Shown here piece by piece: positions 50,822 to 59,347 of a DNA stretch of 64,000 nucleotides. The position numbers and the translations under genes are program-made. The stretch's first letter is position 1. Each line of letters opens with the position of its first letter. Below the pieces are notes generated by a model. That model did no database searches, was not told the DNA's origin, and worked only from the letters and a program-made list of their open reading frames with translations. The stretch covers positions 4,793,685 to 4,857,684 of the forward strand of contig NZ_LT721901.1 of NCBI RefSeq assembly GCF_900157375.1. Reading direction: 5' to 3'. This DNA comes from Mycobacterium rhizamassiliense (GTDB lineage Bacteria; Actinomycetota; Actinomycetes; Mycobacteriales; Mycobacteriaceae).

Positions 50822-52024
50822 TCAGTCCCCCCGCATCAGCAGGGCGACCTGCTCGCTCATGATGCCGCCGTTGCCGGTGACGAACGCGGTGTGGCAGTCC
50901 GGCACCTGGGCGGCGCCGGCCCGTCCCATGATCTGCCGTGCGCCGTCGACGACGTGGTGCATGCCGCCCGCCATGCCGGCCTGGCCGTAGGACAGTTGGC
51001 CGCCCGCGGTGTTGAGGGGAAAGTCGCCGCGATGGGTGAGGTCGTGGCCGGCGACCCAGGACATCCCGGTGCCCTTGGCGCAGAAGCCGGCGTCTTCCAG
51101 GCTCATCAGCACGGTGATGGTGTAGCAATCGTAGATCGACGCGACGTCGACGTCCGACCGGGTCAGCCCGGCCATGGCGAACGCCTTGTCGGCGGCACGG
51201 GCGATCGGCGTGTTCAGCAGGTCGTCGGCGTATGTCGGCGTCTTGAAAGCGATGTGTTCGCCGAAGCCCTTGATCCAGACCGGGCGATGGCGCCCCTTGC
51301 GCGCGATCTCGGCGTTGGCGATCAGCACGCCCACTCCGCCATGCACCCGCATCACGGTTTCCAGCATGTGGATCGGGTCGGCGATCATCGGGCTGTCCAG
51401 CACGTCGTCGACGGTGATGGGCGTGCCGTGGAAGACCGCGCCCGGATGCGCGCACGCATTGGTGCGTTGGTCGACGGCGATCTTGGCAACCGCGGCCGGG
51501 TCGTAACCGTACTCCGCGGCGTAGCGCTGGGCGATCTGCGCGTACGGCGCGTTCTGGCCCACGTTCCCATAGGGGATCTCGAACTCGGCCTGCGGCGAGC
51601 CGTAGTTGTTGGACGAGGCGCCATACCAATTCGGCTCTGCAGCGGGCCGTCGCTGCGACTGTGGCACCGCCAGCGAGCCCGGGACGACGGCCAGCGCCGC
51701 TTCGCAGATCCCGAGCTCGACGGCCGCGGCGGCCCGCCAGACCATGCCCGCGGAGGTGGCCCCGCCCAGATCGACCCGCTCACCGAAATCCAGGGCGAAG
51801 CCCAGGTATTCGCACAGCGTGGCCGGAGCGAACATCGCCGATTCGGCCACACCGTGGGTGAGCAGCCCATTGATGCACGACGGGTCGACGCCCGCGTCCT
51901 CGATCACCAGCTTCGCCAGCAGCGCGTACTGGTCGAGGGTGAATCGCGGCGGCCCGGTGGGACGGCGCTCGGCGGGCAATTCGGCGATCCCGACGATGGC
52001 CGCCTCGCCGCGCAATCCCGTCAC
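50822..52024 (-). CDS. Ltp2-like thiolase-fold protein, candidate retro-aldolase
   Basis: A 400-residue protein of the SCP-x/lipid-transfer thiolase family. The thiolase nucleophile position (residue ~90) reads LGGATSAGMV, without Cys, so it cannot be a classical thiolase. The Ltp2-type blocks YDCYTITVLMSLEDAGF (Tyr 298 and 301), LNTAGGQLSYGQAGMAGG (Tyr 346) and HTAFVTGNGGIMSEQ are kept. Ltp2 enzymes perform the retro-aldol step that releases propionyl-CoA from steroid side chains together with a DUF35 protein. The gene overlaps the MaoC gene and precedes DUF35. Confidence 0.88.
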   Translation of the reverse strand: MTGLRGEAAIVGIAELPAERRPTGPPRFTLDQYALLAKLVIEDAGVDPSCINGLLTHGVAESAMFAPATLCEYLGFALDFGERVDLGGATSAGMVWRAAAAVELGICEAALAVVPGSLAVPQSQRRPAAEPNWYGASSNNYGSPQAEFEIPYGNVGQNAPYAQIAQRYAAEYGYDPAAVAKIAVDQRTNACAHPGAVFHGTPITVDDVLDSPMIADPIHMLETVMRVHGGVGVLIANAEIARKGRHRPVWIKGFGEHIAFKTPTYADDLLNTPIARAADKAFAMAGLTRSDVDVASIYDCYTITVLMSLEDAGFCAKGTGMSWVAGHDLTHRGDFPLNTAGGQLSYGQAGMAGGMHHVVDGARQIMGRAGAAQVPDCHTAFVTGNGGIMSEQVALLMRGD

Positions 52025-52464
52025 GACGGTGCCCCGCGACGCGGCAGCGCAACCGTCGCGGTTCCCGGCATCAATTCCGTCTCACCGCGCCGGCCGGCGA
52101 TGTCGAGCTCGATCAGCCCGGCGCCGTCTTCGGAGAGGCGCTTGCCGGTGACCACGCCGCCGAATGTCAATGACTCACCGGGCAGTGCCGTCGCCCGGTT
52201 CTGCACCGAGAACGCCACCAGGCGGCCGCCTCCACCGATCCAGTCGCCGATCGCGCGGGCCAGTAAGGCCGCCTGCAGCGGGCCGTGCACCAATACGTCG
52301 TCGTAGCCCTCGGATTCGGCCCACTGCTTGTCGTAGTGGATCCGGTGGCCGTTGTAGGTGGCGGCGCTGAAGAAGAACAGCTGGGTCTTGTCGACGGTCA
52401 CGGTAAGCGTGCGCATTTCTTGCCCCACCTCGACGTCGTCGTAAAACACTTGTGCGCCTGTCAT
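52021..52464 (-). CDS. MaoC-like hydratase subunit (HTD2/ChsH1-like)
   Basis: A 147-residue single hot-dog domain. The core reads FFFSAATYNGHRIHYDKQWAESEGYDDVLVHGPLQAALLA. This is the N-G-H-R-I-H variant of the hydratase-2 motif seen in HTD2- and mesaconyl-CoA-hydratase-type proteins, with His as likely catalytic residue. By size and place it corresponds to ChsH1 of the igr operon. It overlaps both neighbours (ATGA at each end) and probably forms a heterodimer with the 166-residue MaoC protein encoded just upstream. Confidence 0.87.
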   Translation of the reverse strand: MTGAQVFYDDVEVGQEMRTLTVTVDKTQLFFFSAATYNGHRIHYDKQWAESEGYDDVLVHGPLQAALLARAIGDWIGGGGRLVAFSVQNRATALPGESLTFGGVVTGKRLSEDGAGLIELDIAGRRGETELMPGTATVALPRRGAPS

Positions 52465-52961
52465 GGCCGGGCGATCATCGACGTCGATGCTTCGGCAACC
52501 AGCTCGCGATGCTGGTTGCGGTACACCGTGTGCCAGGTGACCAAGACGAATCTGCCGGAGCGGCCCTGCTTTTCGACGATCGATTCGATGGTGCGGACCA
52601 TTTCGATTTCGTCGCGGTGATAGGCCGGTAGGTGGAACTGGAAGCTCTCACCACCGGCCATCCGCTTCGGCGCGCGGGGAAACGCGAGGCTGCCCGACAC
52701 CGCTCCCGAGGAGCCGTCGGGCCGCAGCGAGTCGAGGCGCGCGACACCGAGGATGGCGTACTGCAGGAACAGCGGCGGACAAACGATGTCGCGAAAGCCG
52801 TTGGCGCGGGCGTACTCCGGGTCGAACCACAGCGGGTTGTGGTCGCCGACCGCCGCGGCCCACCGCTGCCAGTCGCGTTGATTGACCTCGCCGGAAGCCG
52901 ACGCCGCGACGGTGCCCACTCGCGATGCCGATTCGGCGTCGATCAAACTCTCCTCAGCCAC
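52461..52961 (-). CDS. MaoC-like dehydratase-N domain protein (ChsH2 N-half-like)
   Basis: A 166-residue hot-dog protein of the FAS1-like dehydratase / MaoC_dehydrat_N type: RDWQRWAAAVGDHNPLWFDPEYARANGFRDIVCPPLFLQYA, with the D-x-N-P element. In M. tuberculosis ChsH2 this domain is fused to DUF35; here it stands alone. Paired with the 147-residue MaoC protein it should hydrate an enoyl-CoA with a bulky ring. The start overlaps the end of the upstream acyl-CoA dehydrogenase gene by eight bases. Confidence 0.86.
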   Translation of the reverse strand: MAEESLIDAESASRVGTVAASASGEVNQRDWQRWAAAVGDHNPLWFDPEYARANGFRDIVCPPLFLQYAILGVARLDSLRPDGSSGAVSGSLAFPRAPKRMAGGESFQFHLPAYHRDEIEMVRTIESIVEKQGRSGRFVLVTWHTVYRNQHRELVAEASTSMIARP

Positions 52962-54072
52962 TGCTGTCCTCCAACGTTTCCTCCAGCCATGCCGCCGCGA
53001 CGTCGCCGCCGCCCCCGAACGTCGATGCGAGCCTGGCCCGTTCGCTCCACAAGTGCAGGTCGGTTTCCGTCACGTAACCCATCCCGCCGTGCAGCTGGTG
53101 GGCATCCAGGGTGATCAGCCGGGCCGCATCGGCCGCGTGCATGCGCGCGATCGCCGTTTCCCGGGTCGCGGTGTGCCCCTGCGCGAGCCAGAACACCGCG
53201 GATTGCGCAGCCAACCGCGCCCCGCTCAAGGCGATGTGCATGTTGGCGATCAGGTGCTGCGCCGCCTGGAACGAGGCGATCGGCCTGCCGAATTGTTGCC
53301 GCAGCGTGGTGTAGTCCACGGTGCGCTCCAGCACCGCCTCGCACACCCCCACCAGGTCGAGCGATCCCAGCGCCACCGCGGTGTTGGCGACCCGGCGCAG
53401 CGCGTCGGCCGAACCGTCGCCACCGATGAGCGCGTCGGCCCCGACGGTAACGTCGTCGAAGCGGAGGGTGAATGCGCGGTGGCCGCCCGCCATGGCCAGC
53501 GGCTCGACGGTGAGTCCGGCGGTGTGTGTGTCGACGGCGAGGACCAGCGTTCGCTCGTCCGCCGCGGCGGAGATCACGATCAGCTCCGCGACGTCGGCAT
53601 CGGCGACATAGTCCGCGGTTCCGTTGAGCCGGAATCCCTTTGGGCTGGCATCGGCCGCCAATACCGGTGCGACGGCGGCGGCGTCACCCGCATTCCACAG
53701 CGCGGTGCTGCCGCGCAGGGTGCCGTTCGCCAGGCGTGACAGCAGGGCGGCCTTGGCCTCGGGCCCGCCGAGCAGGTCGACGGCCAGCGCGGCCAGGATG
53801 CTGCTGTGTGCCGTCGTGGGGCACAGCGCACGACCTGTCTCGGTGTAGAAGACGCCCAGGTCCTGGAGCGAGCCGCCCGAGCCGCCGTACTCCTCGGCGA
53901 TCGCCAACCCGAAGACACCGGCGCCGGCCAATGCCTTCCACAGGGTCGGGGTGCTTCGGTCCGCGCCGGGCTCCTGCAGCGCGCGCACCACCGTCACCGG
54001 GCATTCGGCCGCGAGCAGGGCCCGCATCGAGGAGGCGAACTCGCGCTGCTCCGCGGTGGGTATCGCTTTCAT
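52954..54072 (-). CDS. Acyl-CoA dehydrogenase, second subunit
   Basis: A 372-residue flavin-dependent acyl-CoA dehydrogenase that has drifted from the canonical family, like the ChsE-type partner subunits. It shows LAIAEEYGGSGGSLQDLGVFYTETG, FRLNGTADYVADADVAELIVISA, LRFDDVTVGADALIG, FGRPIASFQAAQHLIANMHIAL, and a C-terminal QLHGGMGYVTETDLHLW with the FAD-binding Gly run. The gene follows the other dehydrogenase by ten bases. Such pairs form alpha2-beta2 heterotetramers that oxidise steroid-CoA side chains, which is established for FadE28/FadE29. Confidence 0.88.
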   Translation of the reverse strand: MKAIPTAEQREFASSMRALLAAECPVTVVRALQEPGADRSTPTLWKALAGAGVFGLAIAEEYGGSGGSLQDLGVFYTETGRALCPTTAHSSILAALAVDLLGGPEAKAALLSRLANGTLRGSTALWNAGDAAAVAPVLAADASPKGFRLNGTADYVADADVAELIVISAAADERTLVLAVDTHTAGLTVEPLAMAGGHRAFTLRFDDVTVGADALIGGDGSADALRRVANTAVALGSLDLVGVCEAVLERTVDYTTLRQQFGRPIASFQAAQHLIANMHIALSGARLAAQSAVFWLAQGHTATRETAIARMHAADAARLITLDAHQLHGGMGYVTETDLHLWSERARLASTFGGGGDVAAAWLEETLEDSSG

Positions 54073-54082
54073 CGCTTTCGCC

Positions 54083-55261
54083 TCACCGCCCGTACGACGG
54101 CATACCGTGGCCGCGCTGCGCGATGATGTCGCGCAACACCTCGTTGGTTCCTCCCCCGAACCGCATCAACGGCGCCGCCCGGTAGAGGCGTTCGAATTTG
54201 CCCGCCAGGGGCGCCTTTTCGCTGCGATGCGCCAGCAAGCCGTCGGGGCCGAGCACGTCGAGACCCAAGGTGGCGATGCGCTGGCGGAGCTCGCTGGTGA
54301 AGACCTTTTCGACGCTGACCTCCACGGTGGGGATGACGCCGTCGTCGAGGATCGAGGCGGCCTGATACCCCATCAGGGTCGCCACCTCGACATCGGCCTC
54401 GGCCCGTGCCAAGCGGCGGCGCAGGGCCGGGTCCTCCGCAGGCACCGTGCCGTCACGGCGCGATCGCCGGGCCAGGTCGCGAAGCTCATCCACGGCGCGG
54501 CGCAGATCGCCTGCGTTGGTCAGCGCACCGCGTTCCAGATCCAGCGCGCCGGTGATGTAGGTCCAGCCGCGGTTGACCTCACCCACCAGGTTCGTAACCG
54601 GGACCCGGACGTCCTGGAAATGCACCTCGTTGGTGCGGTAGCCCGACCACGCGTAGAGCGGTCGGATCGTCACGCCGGGGCTGTCGATCGGAACGATGAT
54701 GACCGAGATCCCCCGATGCCGCGCGCCGTCGGGATCGGTGCGCACGCAGAGCCACTCGTGGGTGGCGCGCTGCGCGCCGCTGTTCCAGATCTTGGTGCCG
54801 TTGATCACCCAGTCTTCGCCCTCGCGCGTGGCGCGGGTGCGCAGGCTCGCCAGGTCTGTTCCGGCCTCGGGTTCGGAATAACCTACGGCGCAGATCATTT
54901 CGCCCCTGGCGATCAGCGGCAGCCATTCGGTCTTGTTCTGCTCGGTGCCGTGCCGCATGATCATCGGCGCCACGGAGGTGACGGTCAGGTCGGGCCCGGG
55001 CACGCCGGCGTATTCGAATTCGCTCATCAGCAGGTGCTGGTGGACCGCGCCCAGGCCGAGGCCGCCGTACTCGCGGGGCCAGTTCAGCCCGAACCAGCCC
55101 TTCTCGCCGATCTTGCGGCGGAAGCGGGCTACCTCGCCGTTGGGGAATTCGAGATCGTGCTCGGCGAGCTCCGCCTGTAGTTCCGGGGTGACGTTGTCAC
55201 GAAGGAATTCGCGAACCTCGGCCAGCCACGCGCGCTGCCCGGCGTCGAGTGCGAAATCCAT
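54083..55261 (-). CDS. Acyl-CoA dehydrogenase, first subunit (FadE29-like)
   Basis: A 392-residue acyl-CoA dehydrogenase with the canonical blocks GWFGLNWPREYGGLGLGAVHQHLLMSE, MICAVGYSEPEAGTDLASLRT, WVINGTKIWNSGAQ, VHFQDVRVPVTNLVGEVNRGW and the FAD-binding end LMRFGGGTNEVLRDIIAQRG. ATG at 55261 is the likely start (AAAGG upstream); a longer frame exists to 55297. It is the first gene of the nine-gene operon, whose promoter should lie before it in the region with the tandem palindromes. Confidence 0.9.
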   Translation of the reverse strand: MDFALDAGQRAWLAEVREFLRDNVTPELQAELAEHDLEFPNGEVARFRRKIGEKGWFGLNWPREYGGLGLGAVHQHLLMSEFEYAGVPGPDLTVTSVAPMIMRHGTEQNKTEWLPLIARGEMICAVGYSEPEAGTDLASLRTRATREGEDWVINGTKIWNSGAQRATHEWLCVRTDPDGARHRGISVIIVPIDSPGVTIRPLYAWSGYRTNEVHFQDVRVPVTNLVGEVNRGWTYITGALDLERGALTNAGDLRRAVDELRDLARRSRRDGTVPAEDPALRRRLARAEADVEVATLMGYQAASILDDGVIPTVEVSVEKVFTSELRQRIATLGLDVLGPDGLLAHRSEKAPLAGKFERLYRAAPLMRFGGGTNEVLRDIIAQRGHGMPSYGR

Positions 55262-55407
55262 CTCAGCCTTTCTTCGGAAGCGCCAGCGTAACGCCACTGC
55301 GAAGCTCCGCTAGTTATTTCGCAATGAGGTTACGCCCGCGGCCACTGCGCACCGGCCGCCAGCGCCCGCTGACTGGGAGGGCAGTTGAGCCGCCTCGTCG
55401 ATTTCGT

Positions 55408-55432
55408 TGACGGCCGTCATTGACGACCGTCA
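55408..55432. promoter_or_regulatory. Two tandem 12-bp palindromes, candidate operator of the igr-like operon
   Basis: TGACGGCCGTCA (55408-55419) is a perfect palindrome; TGACGACCGTCA (55421-55432) repeats it with one base changed, keeping TGACG/CGTCA arms. One base separates them, so the sites repeat every 13 bp. They lie in the 194-bp gap between the divergent operon and TetR gene, 24 bp before the TetR start. Confidence 0.6.
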
Positions 55433-55455
55433 GTCGATCCCGCTAGGGTCGCCAT

Positions 55456-56085
55456 GTGCCCGCCATGATGTCCACTTCGGAACGCCCCGCTCCGGCCCCC
55501 AGCGCCAGGGAGACGCAACGGCTACAGACGCGCCGGCGTGTGTTTGACGCGGCAGTGGCCGAGATCGGTAGGTCCGGACTGGCGGGGACCGATGTCGCGG
55601 CGATCGCCGCCGCTGCGGGCGTGGTGCGCGGAACGTTCTACTTCCACTTCCCCACCAAGGAGCACGTCCTGGTCGAGCTGGAGCGGGACGAGGAGAGCAG
55701 GATCGTGGCCAAGCTCAGCGCCAGGACGAGCAGGCAGCCGAATCTGCTTTCGTTGCTCACGCGGCTGGTGCATCACGTCCTCGAGGCCGAACAACGCTTA
55801 GGCCCAATCGTTTTCCGGGACATGCTGGGATTGCACTTCTCGGCGGCACGACCCGTCGAAGACGAGCTTGGACAGCATCCGTTGGCGGCCTTCGTGATCG
55901 CTGCGATCGCCGAAGCCCAGGCCGCCAGACGTGTCCACCCAGACGTGGATGCGGGAGAGCTCGGGGTGATCTTCATGACGGGACTGTTCGCGTTGCTTTC
56001 GACCGCGGGAACGGCGTCCCGGGCGCGTACGGCGCTGTTGGACCGATATGTGAAGACCATCGTCGGAGGAATGGAGAAGCAATGA
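55456..56085 (+). CDS. TetR family regulator of the igr-like operon
   Basis: A 209-residue TetR repressor: RRRVFDAAVAEIGRSGLAGTDVAAIAAAAGVVRGTFYFHFPTKEHVLVEL gives the complete helix-turn-helix. GTG at 55456 is the longest start; ATG at 55465 and 55468 are alternatives. It is divergent from the nine-gene operon across the tandem palindromes and is coupled by ATGA to the diiron protein gene. Regulation of both is the simplest reading; the ligand is likely a pathway CoA ester. Confidence 0.9.
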   Translation: MPAMMSTSERPAPAPSARETQRLQTRRRVFDAAVAEIGRSGLAGTDVAAIAAAAGVVRGTFYFHFPTKEHVLVELERDEESRIVAKLSARTSRQPNLLSLLTRLVHHVLEAEQRLGPIVFRDMLGLHFSAARPVEDELGQHPLAAFVIAAIAEAQAARRVHPDVDAGELGVIFMTGLFALLSTAGTASRARTALLDRYVKTIVGGMEKQ

Positions 56086-56906
56086 CCGCCACAGGCATCG
56101 ATGGATACCGGGCCTATCTCGCGCAACGCGACGGCGACGCGGATCTCATGCACCGTCGACTGGCGAACCGTGAGGAGTTCTTCTCGTCGCTGGAGGCCGA
56201 CCCGCTGCGCTCCACTCACTCGATCGACCGGGATGTGTTCCTGCGCAACCTTCGGCGCCGTCGGCCCGAACCGGGCCTGAGCCGCGAGATGCTCTTCGTA
56301 TTGGCGACCGCAAAGCTCAACCAGGCGGAGCGATTCGGGGTGGATTTGGGCGACACGTACGGCCGCATCGGTGGCGAGGATCAACCGCCGGAGCGAATCT
56401 ACCTCGCACTCGAGGAGCACTATCACACTCGGTTGCTGGCCTACGTGCTCGACCTGTTCTCCCTACCGTTTCAGGTCGTGGTGCCACCGATGGTCATGCG
56501 GCAGTTCGTCAAGATGGAAGTCTTCCTGCCCGAGCGGTTCGGGTTCCTGTTCGTGGGGGCGGCCGAAATGGCTGGCTGCATCATGTTCGACGAGTTGCGC
56601 CGCGTCGGTGTCGAGTTGTTCGCCGACGAACCCGCGGTGGCCGCACGAATTGAGCTGCTGTACACCGAGATTCTTACCGACGAGCTGGGCCACGTCGGCT
56701 ACTGCGCGGCGCGTTGCAGCCGCGCCGAGCGAGCGATAATGCGGCGGTTCTACCCGGTTTTCGGGCGGCTGTTCGCCCGCCAAACCGCCGAGATCAGACT
56801 TCTGATCGATCGCGAGTCACTGCACGCCCGTCTCGATCGACCGTTCGATGTCGAGGAGCTCGCCGCCAGGGTGCCGAACGAGACTTTCGTTGCCGCACAT
56901 CCTTGA
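56082..56906 (+). CDS. Ferritin-like diiron protein, candidate oxygenase
   Basis: A 274-residue, mainly helical protein. Two ExxH motifs are spaced like those of diiron carboxylate proteins: EEHYH (Glu112, His115) and DELGH (Glu201, His204). Further acidic residues at Glu83, Glu162, Glu171 and Glu196 could complete the site. Helix LALEEHYHTRLLAYVLDLF and helix IELLYTEILTDELGHVGYCA would bring the metals together. I do not recognise a named family. It is coupled to the TetR gene by four bases and is the only gene sharing its transcript, so a role in the same substrate's oxidation is plausible. Confidence 0.75.
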   Translation: MTATGIDGYRAYLAQRDGDADLMHRRLANREEFFSSLEADPLRSTHSIDRDVFLRNLRRRRPEPGLSREMLFVLATAKLNQAERFGVDLGDTYGRIGGEDQPPERIYLALEEHYHTRLLAYVLDLFSLPFQVVVPPMVMRQFVKMEVFLPERFGFLFVGAAEMAGCIMFDELRRVGVELFADEPAVAARIELLYTEILTDELGHVGYCAARCSRAERAIMRRFYPVFGRLFARQTAEIRLLIDRESLHARLDRPFDVEELAARVPNETFVAAHP

Positions 56907-56918
56907 TCGGATCGGCAC

Positions 56919-59168
56919 TTAGTCGGGCAGCTCCGCCAGGGTAGTGCCGATGGCGCCGGAGAATTCGACATAATACTGCCCGGTGTCGGGCGCCTGGCGG
57001 GAAATGCGCTGCAGCACACCGTCTTTCCAGAAGTAGAGGTCGCCGTTGATGGGTCCCGGATACTCCTTGCAAAACGCGGGGCACACCGTCGACATGGTGT
57101 TAATCGACGCGAGCATCTTCTTGCTGGTGCTGACCGCGTGCAGGAAGAGATGGTTGCGGTTCGGCACGCCCAGGACAACGCCGTGGGAGGCGTCCGGGAT
57201 GTACTCGGGTATCAGCGCCTGCAGGTCGAGGATCTTCGACGCGACGAACGACGAGGCGCCGTGGAGCCACTGCACATCCACCCCGTCACCCTCGACCGCT
57301 TCGGCGCCTTCGATCGGCTCGGCGGCGGTGTTGCGGCGCGCGGCCTCGCGTAGGCGGTCGATGTCATGGGTCTGAAGTTGGCTGGTGGTCAGGTAACTGA
57401 TCACGTCGGGGAAATCGAGGCAGAGCACCTCGTACAGCCCGTCGGCGAGTGGCCACGCATAGGACAACGCCCCCTGGGCCTGCTCGACGTCGATACCGGG
57501 CACCACCCGGGCCCGTACGCGGGTGGACAGCTCCGGCCACTCCATGGTGCCGACCGTGGATAGCGACGTCGAAAACGCGGCGAACTTCGTCATGATGTCG
57601 GTGATCACGGGGCGCCACTGATCGGACGGTCGTGTGCTGCAGGGCCTGACCAGCTCTTCCAACCAGCACGCCGCACCGTCGGGAGCGACGAACGCGGTGC
57701 CGTCGGCGGAAAGGGCCGCCTCCATTCCGATCTCGGCCAGCGCCTCGGCGGCGTAACGCCGGATATCGTCGACCTGGCTGACGGTCATGTTCGGGAACAC
57801 GGTGTCGGGCTCATCGACGGAGACGGCGATGTCCGCGGGCGGCTCACTGTCACCGCCGCCCAACGGGAATTGGGTGTAGCGCTGCCCGGCGGCCTGCAGC
57901 TGCCGCACCGACGCCGTCAGCGCGTGCTCGTCGCCGAGGTTGCGCGCGCAGTCTTCGAGCAGATGTTGGGTGCACTGCGCCGCGTCCGGGTACTCGCCAC
58001 CGTTCCACAGCGCGTAGGCGAGGTCGTAGCGGGCGCTCAGCGCCGATTCCGAACCGTCGCCGAATGCCTTGCTGCGTTCGCCGATCTCCTTCTTCATCAC
58101 GATGACGTGCTCCAGCAGCGCCTCGATCCGCGAGCGATGCTCGGTGGCGTACTCCTTGGCCCGCGCCGCGAGTTCCTTGGTCGGCTCGCCGTCGCCCTGG
58201 TCGAGCTCCATCTGTTGGTAGAGGTCCGCGTCGACCCACTCGCCCTCGTCGAGGTCGGCCTCCCAGTCGGCGCGCCGAGCCGCGAACGCCGTCTGCCCGG
58301 CGACGGTCAGCGGATGGTCGATCCCCAGCGCGCGTATCTCCTCGTCGATCAGGACCGCCCAATCCGCGAGCACCTCGATGTCGCGATTCGGCGATGCTGG
58401 CGCCCACAACAAGCACAGATGACGCATACCGAGTGTCTGCTCGTGGTCATCGCCAAAGACCTTGCCAAGCAGCGGGATCAACGTCGCCGCACCGGCGTGG
58501 GCCCCCTCGGTGTCACCGGCGTCGCCGCGCCAGGTCACCCAGGCCCGCCAGCTGGCCAAGGTGTCGGGATGCTCGTTGCCCAGCAGCCTGGCCCGGACGC
58601 TCGATACCTGCGCCATCTCGTCGGTCGCGCCGACGATGTCGCCGAGCTGCCGGCGCCAGATCGCGAGGTTGTGCCGCGCCCCCAGCGTCGTCAAGTTCTC
58701 GGCGCCGAAAACCCGCTGTTCGTCGGCGAATAACTGGAACCAGGTCGTCACTGCGAGAGCCGGATCCGTGTCCGGCCCCGCGTAGCTCGCCAGCATGTGG
58801 CGGGCGGTCAGCGTGTCGGGGTGATCGCGCCCCAGCTCGCCATCCAGCAGCGGGATCAGCCCCGCCAGATCGTCGGCCGCACGGGCCACGTCGCCCAGAT
58901 GCTGGCGCCAATTGGCGATCGCCACAGCCATCGACAGGGTTTCCGGATGTTGCGGACCGAGTCGCTGCCGGCTCTCCGCGAGCAGCTCCTCGGCCAGACC
59001 CAGGGCTGCTGCCAGATTCCCGGCCTCGCGATGCACTGTCATGAGCTCACGCAGCGCGGCCAGGGTGTCCGGGTGCTGATCGCCAAGGCTCTCCCGCAGC
59101 GCCGCGACCTGCCGTTCCTGCTCGGCGACCGCGGTTACGGCGCCGGCGCCCTCCCCGTCCAAAGCCAT
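56919..59168 (-). CDS. Large tetratricopeptide-repeat protein
   Basis: A 749-residue protein. Residues 1-330 and about 390-450 are TPR units of the kinesin-light-chain/NPHP3 type with the pattern LG-x-x-HPDTL (for example LGDQHPDTLAALRELM, LGPQHPETLSMAVA, LGRDHPDTLTARHM, LGNEHPDTLASW). The rest (about 480-749) is a compact domain with several Trp and Cys residues that I do not recognise. It may relate to DUF1444-like modules. There is no signal peptide or membrane segment. TPRs mediate protein binding, so a scaffold role is probable. Confidence 0.82.
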   Translation of the reverse strand: MALDGEGAGAVTAVAEQERQVAALRESLGDQHPDTLAALRELMTVHREAGNLAAALGLAEELLAESRQRLGPQHPETLSMAVAIANWRQHLGDVARAADDLAGLIPLLDGELGRDHPDTLTARHMLASYAGPDTDPALAVTTWFQLFADEQRVFGAENLTTLGARHNLAIWRRQLGDIVGATDEMAQVSSVRARLLGNEHPDTLASWRAWVTWRGDAGDTEGAHAGAATLIPLLGKVFGDDHEQTLGMRHLCLLWAPASPNRDIEVLADWAVLIDEEIRALGIDHPLTVAGQTAFAARRADWEADLDEGEWVDADLYQQMELDQGDGEPTKELAARAKEYATEHRSRIEALLEHVIVMKKEIGERSKAFGDGSESALSARYDLAYALWNGGEYPDAAQCTQHLLEDCARNLGDEHALTASVRQLQAAGQRYTQFPLGGGDSEPPADIAVSVDEPDTVFPNMTVSQVDDIRRYAAEALAEIGMEAALSADGTAFVAPDGAACWLEELVRPCSTRPSDQWRPVITDIMTKFAAFSTSLSTVGTMEWPELSTRVRARVVPGIDVEQAQGALSYAWPLADGLYEVLCLDFPDVISYLTTSQLQTHDIDRLREAARRNTAAEPIEGAEAVEGDGVDVQWLHGASSFVASKILDLQALIPEYIPDASHGVVLGVPNRNHLFLHAVSTSKKMLASINTMSTVCPAFCKEYPGPINGDLYFWKDGVLQRISRQAPDTGQYYVEFSGAIGTTLAELPD

Positions 59169-59301
59169 GCCCTGATGTAAGGCGACGACGGGGCCGAAAG
59201 CAACTCACCGCGGCCGGGACTGTAAAAACGCTGTCAAACTCCCGTTAAAACCCGTCGCCCCCATCGCGGTTGCGCGGCTACCCTGCGAAAATCGTTAAGT
59301 C

Positions 59302-59323
59302 GACTGGTTCGGAGAAACCAGTC
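59302..59323 (+). promoter_or_regulatory. Perfect 8-bp hairpin/palindrome in the leader of the 54-aa gene
   Basis: GACTGGTT (59302-59309), loop CGGAGA, AACCAGTC (59316-59323). It ends 24 bases before the ATG at 59348 and just before the GAGGGAG ribosome site. It could be an operator or an RNA structure that affects translation. Confidence 0.45.
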
Positions 59324-59347
59324 CCGCTCCACCCCGAGGGAGAAGTC

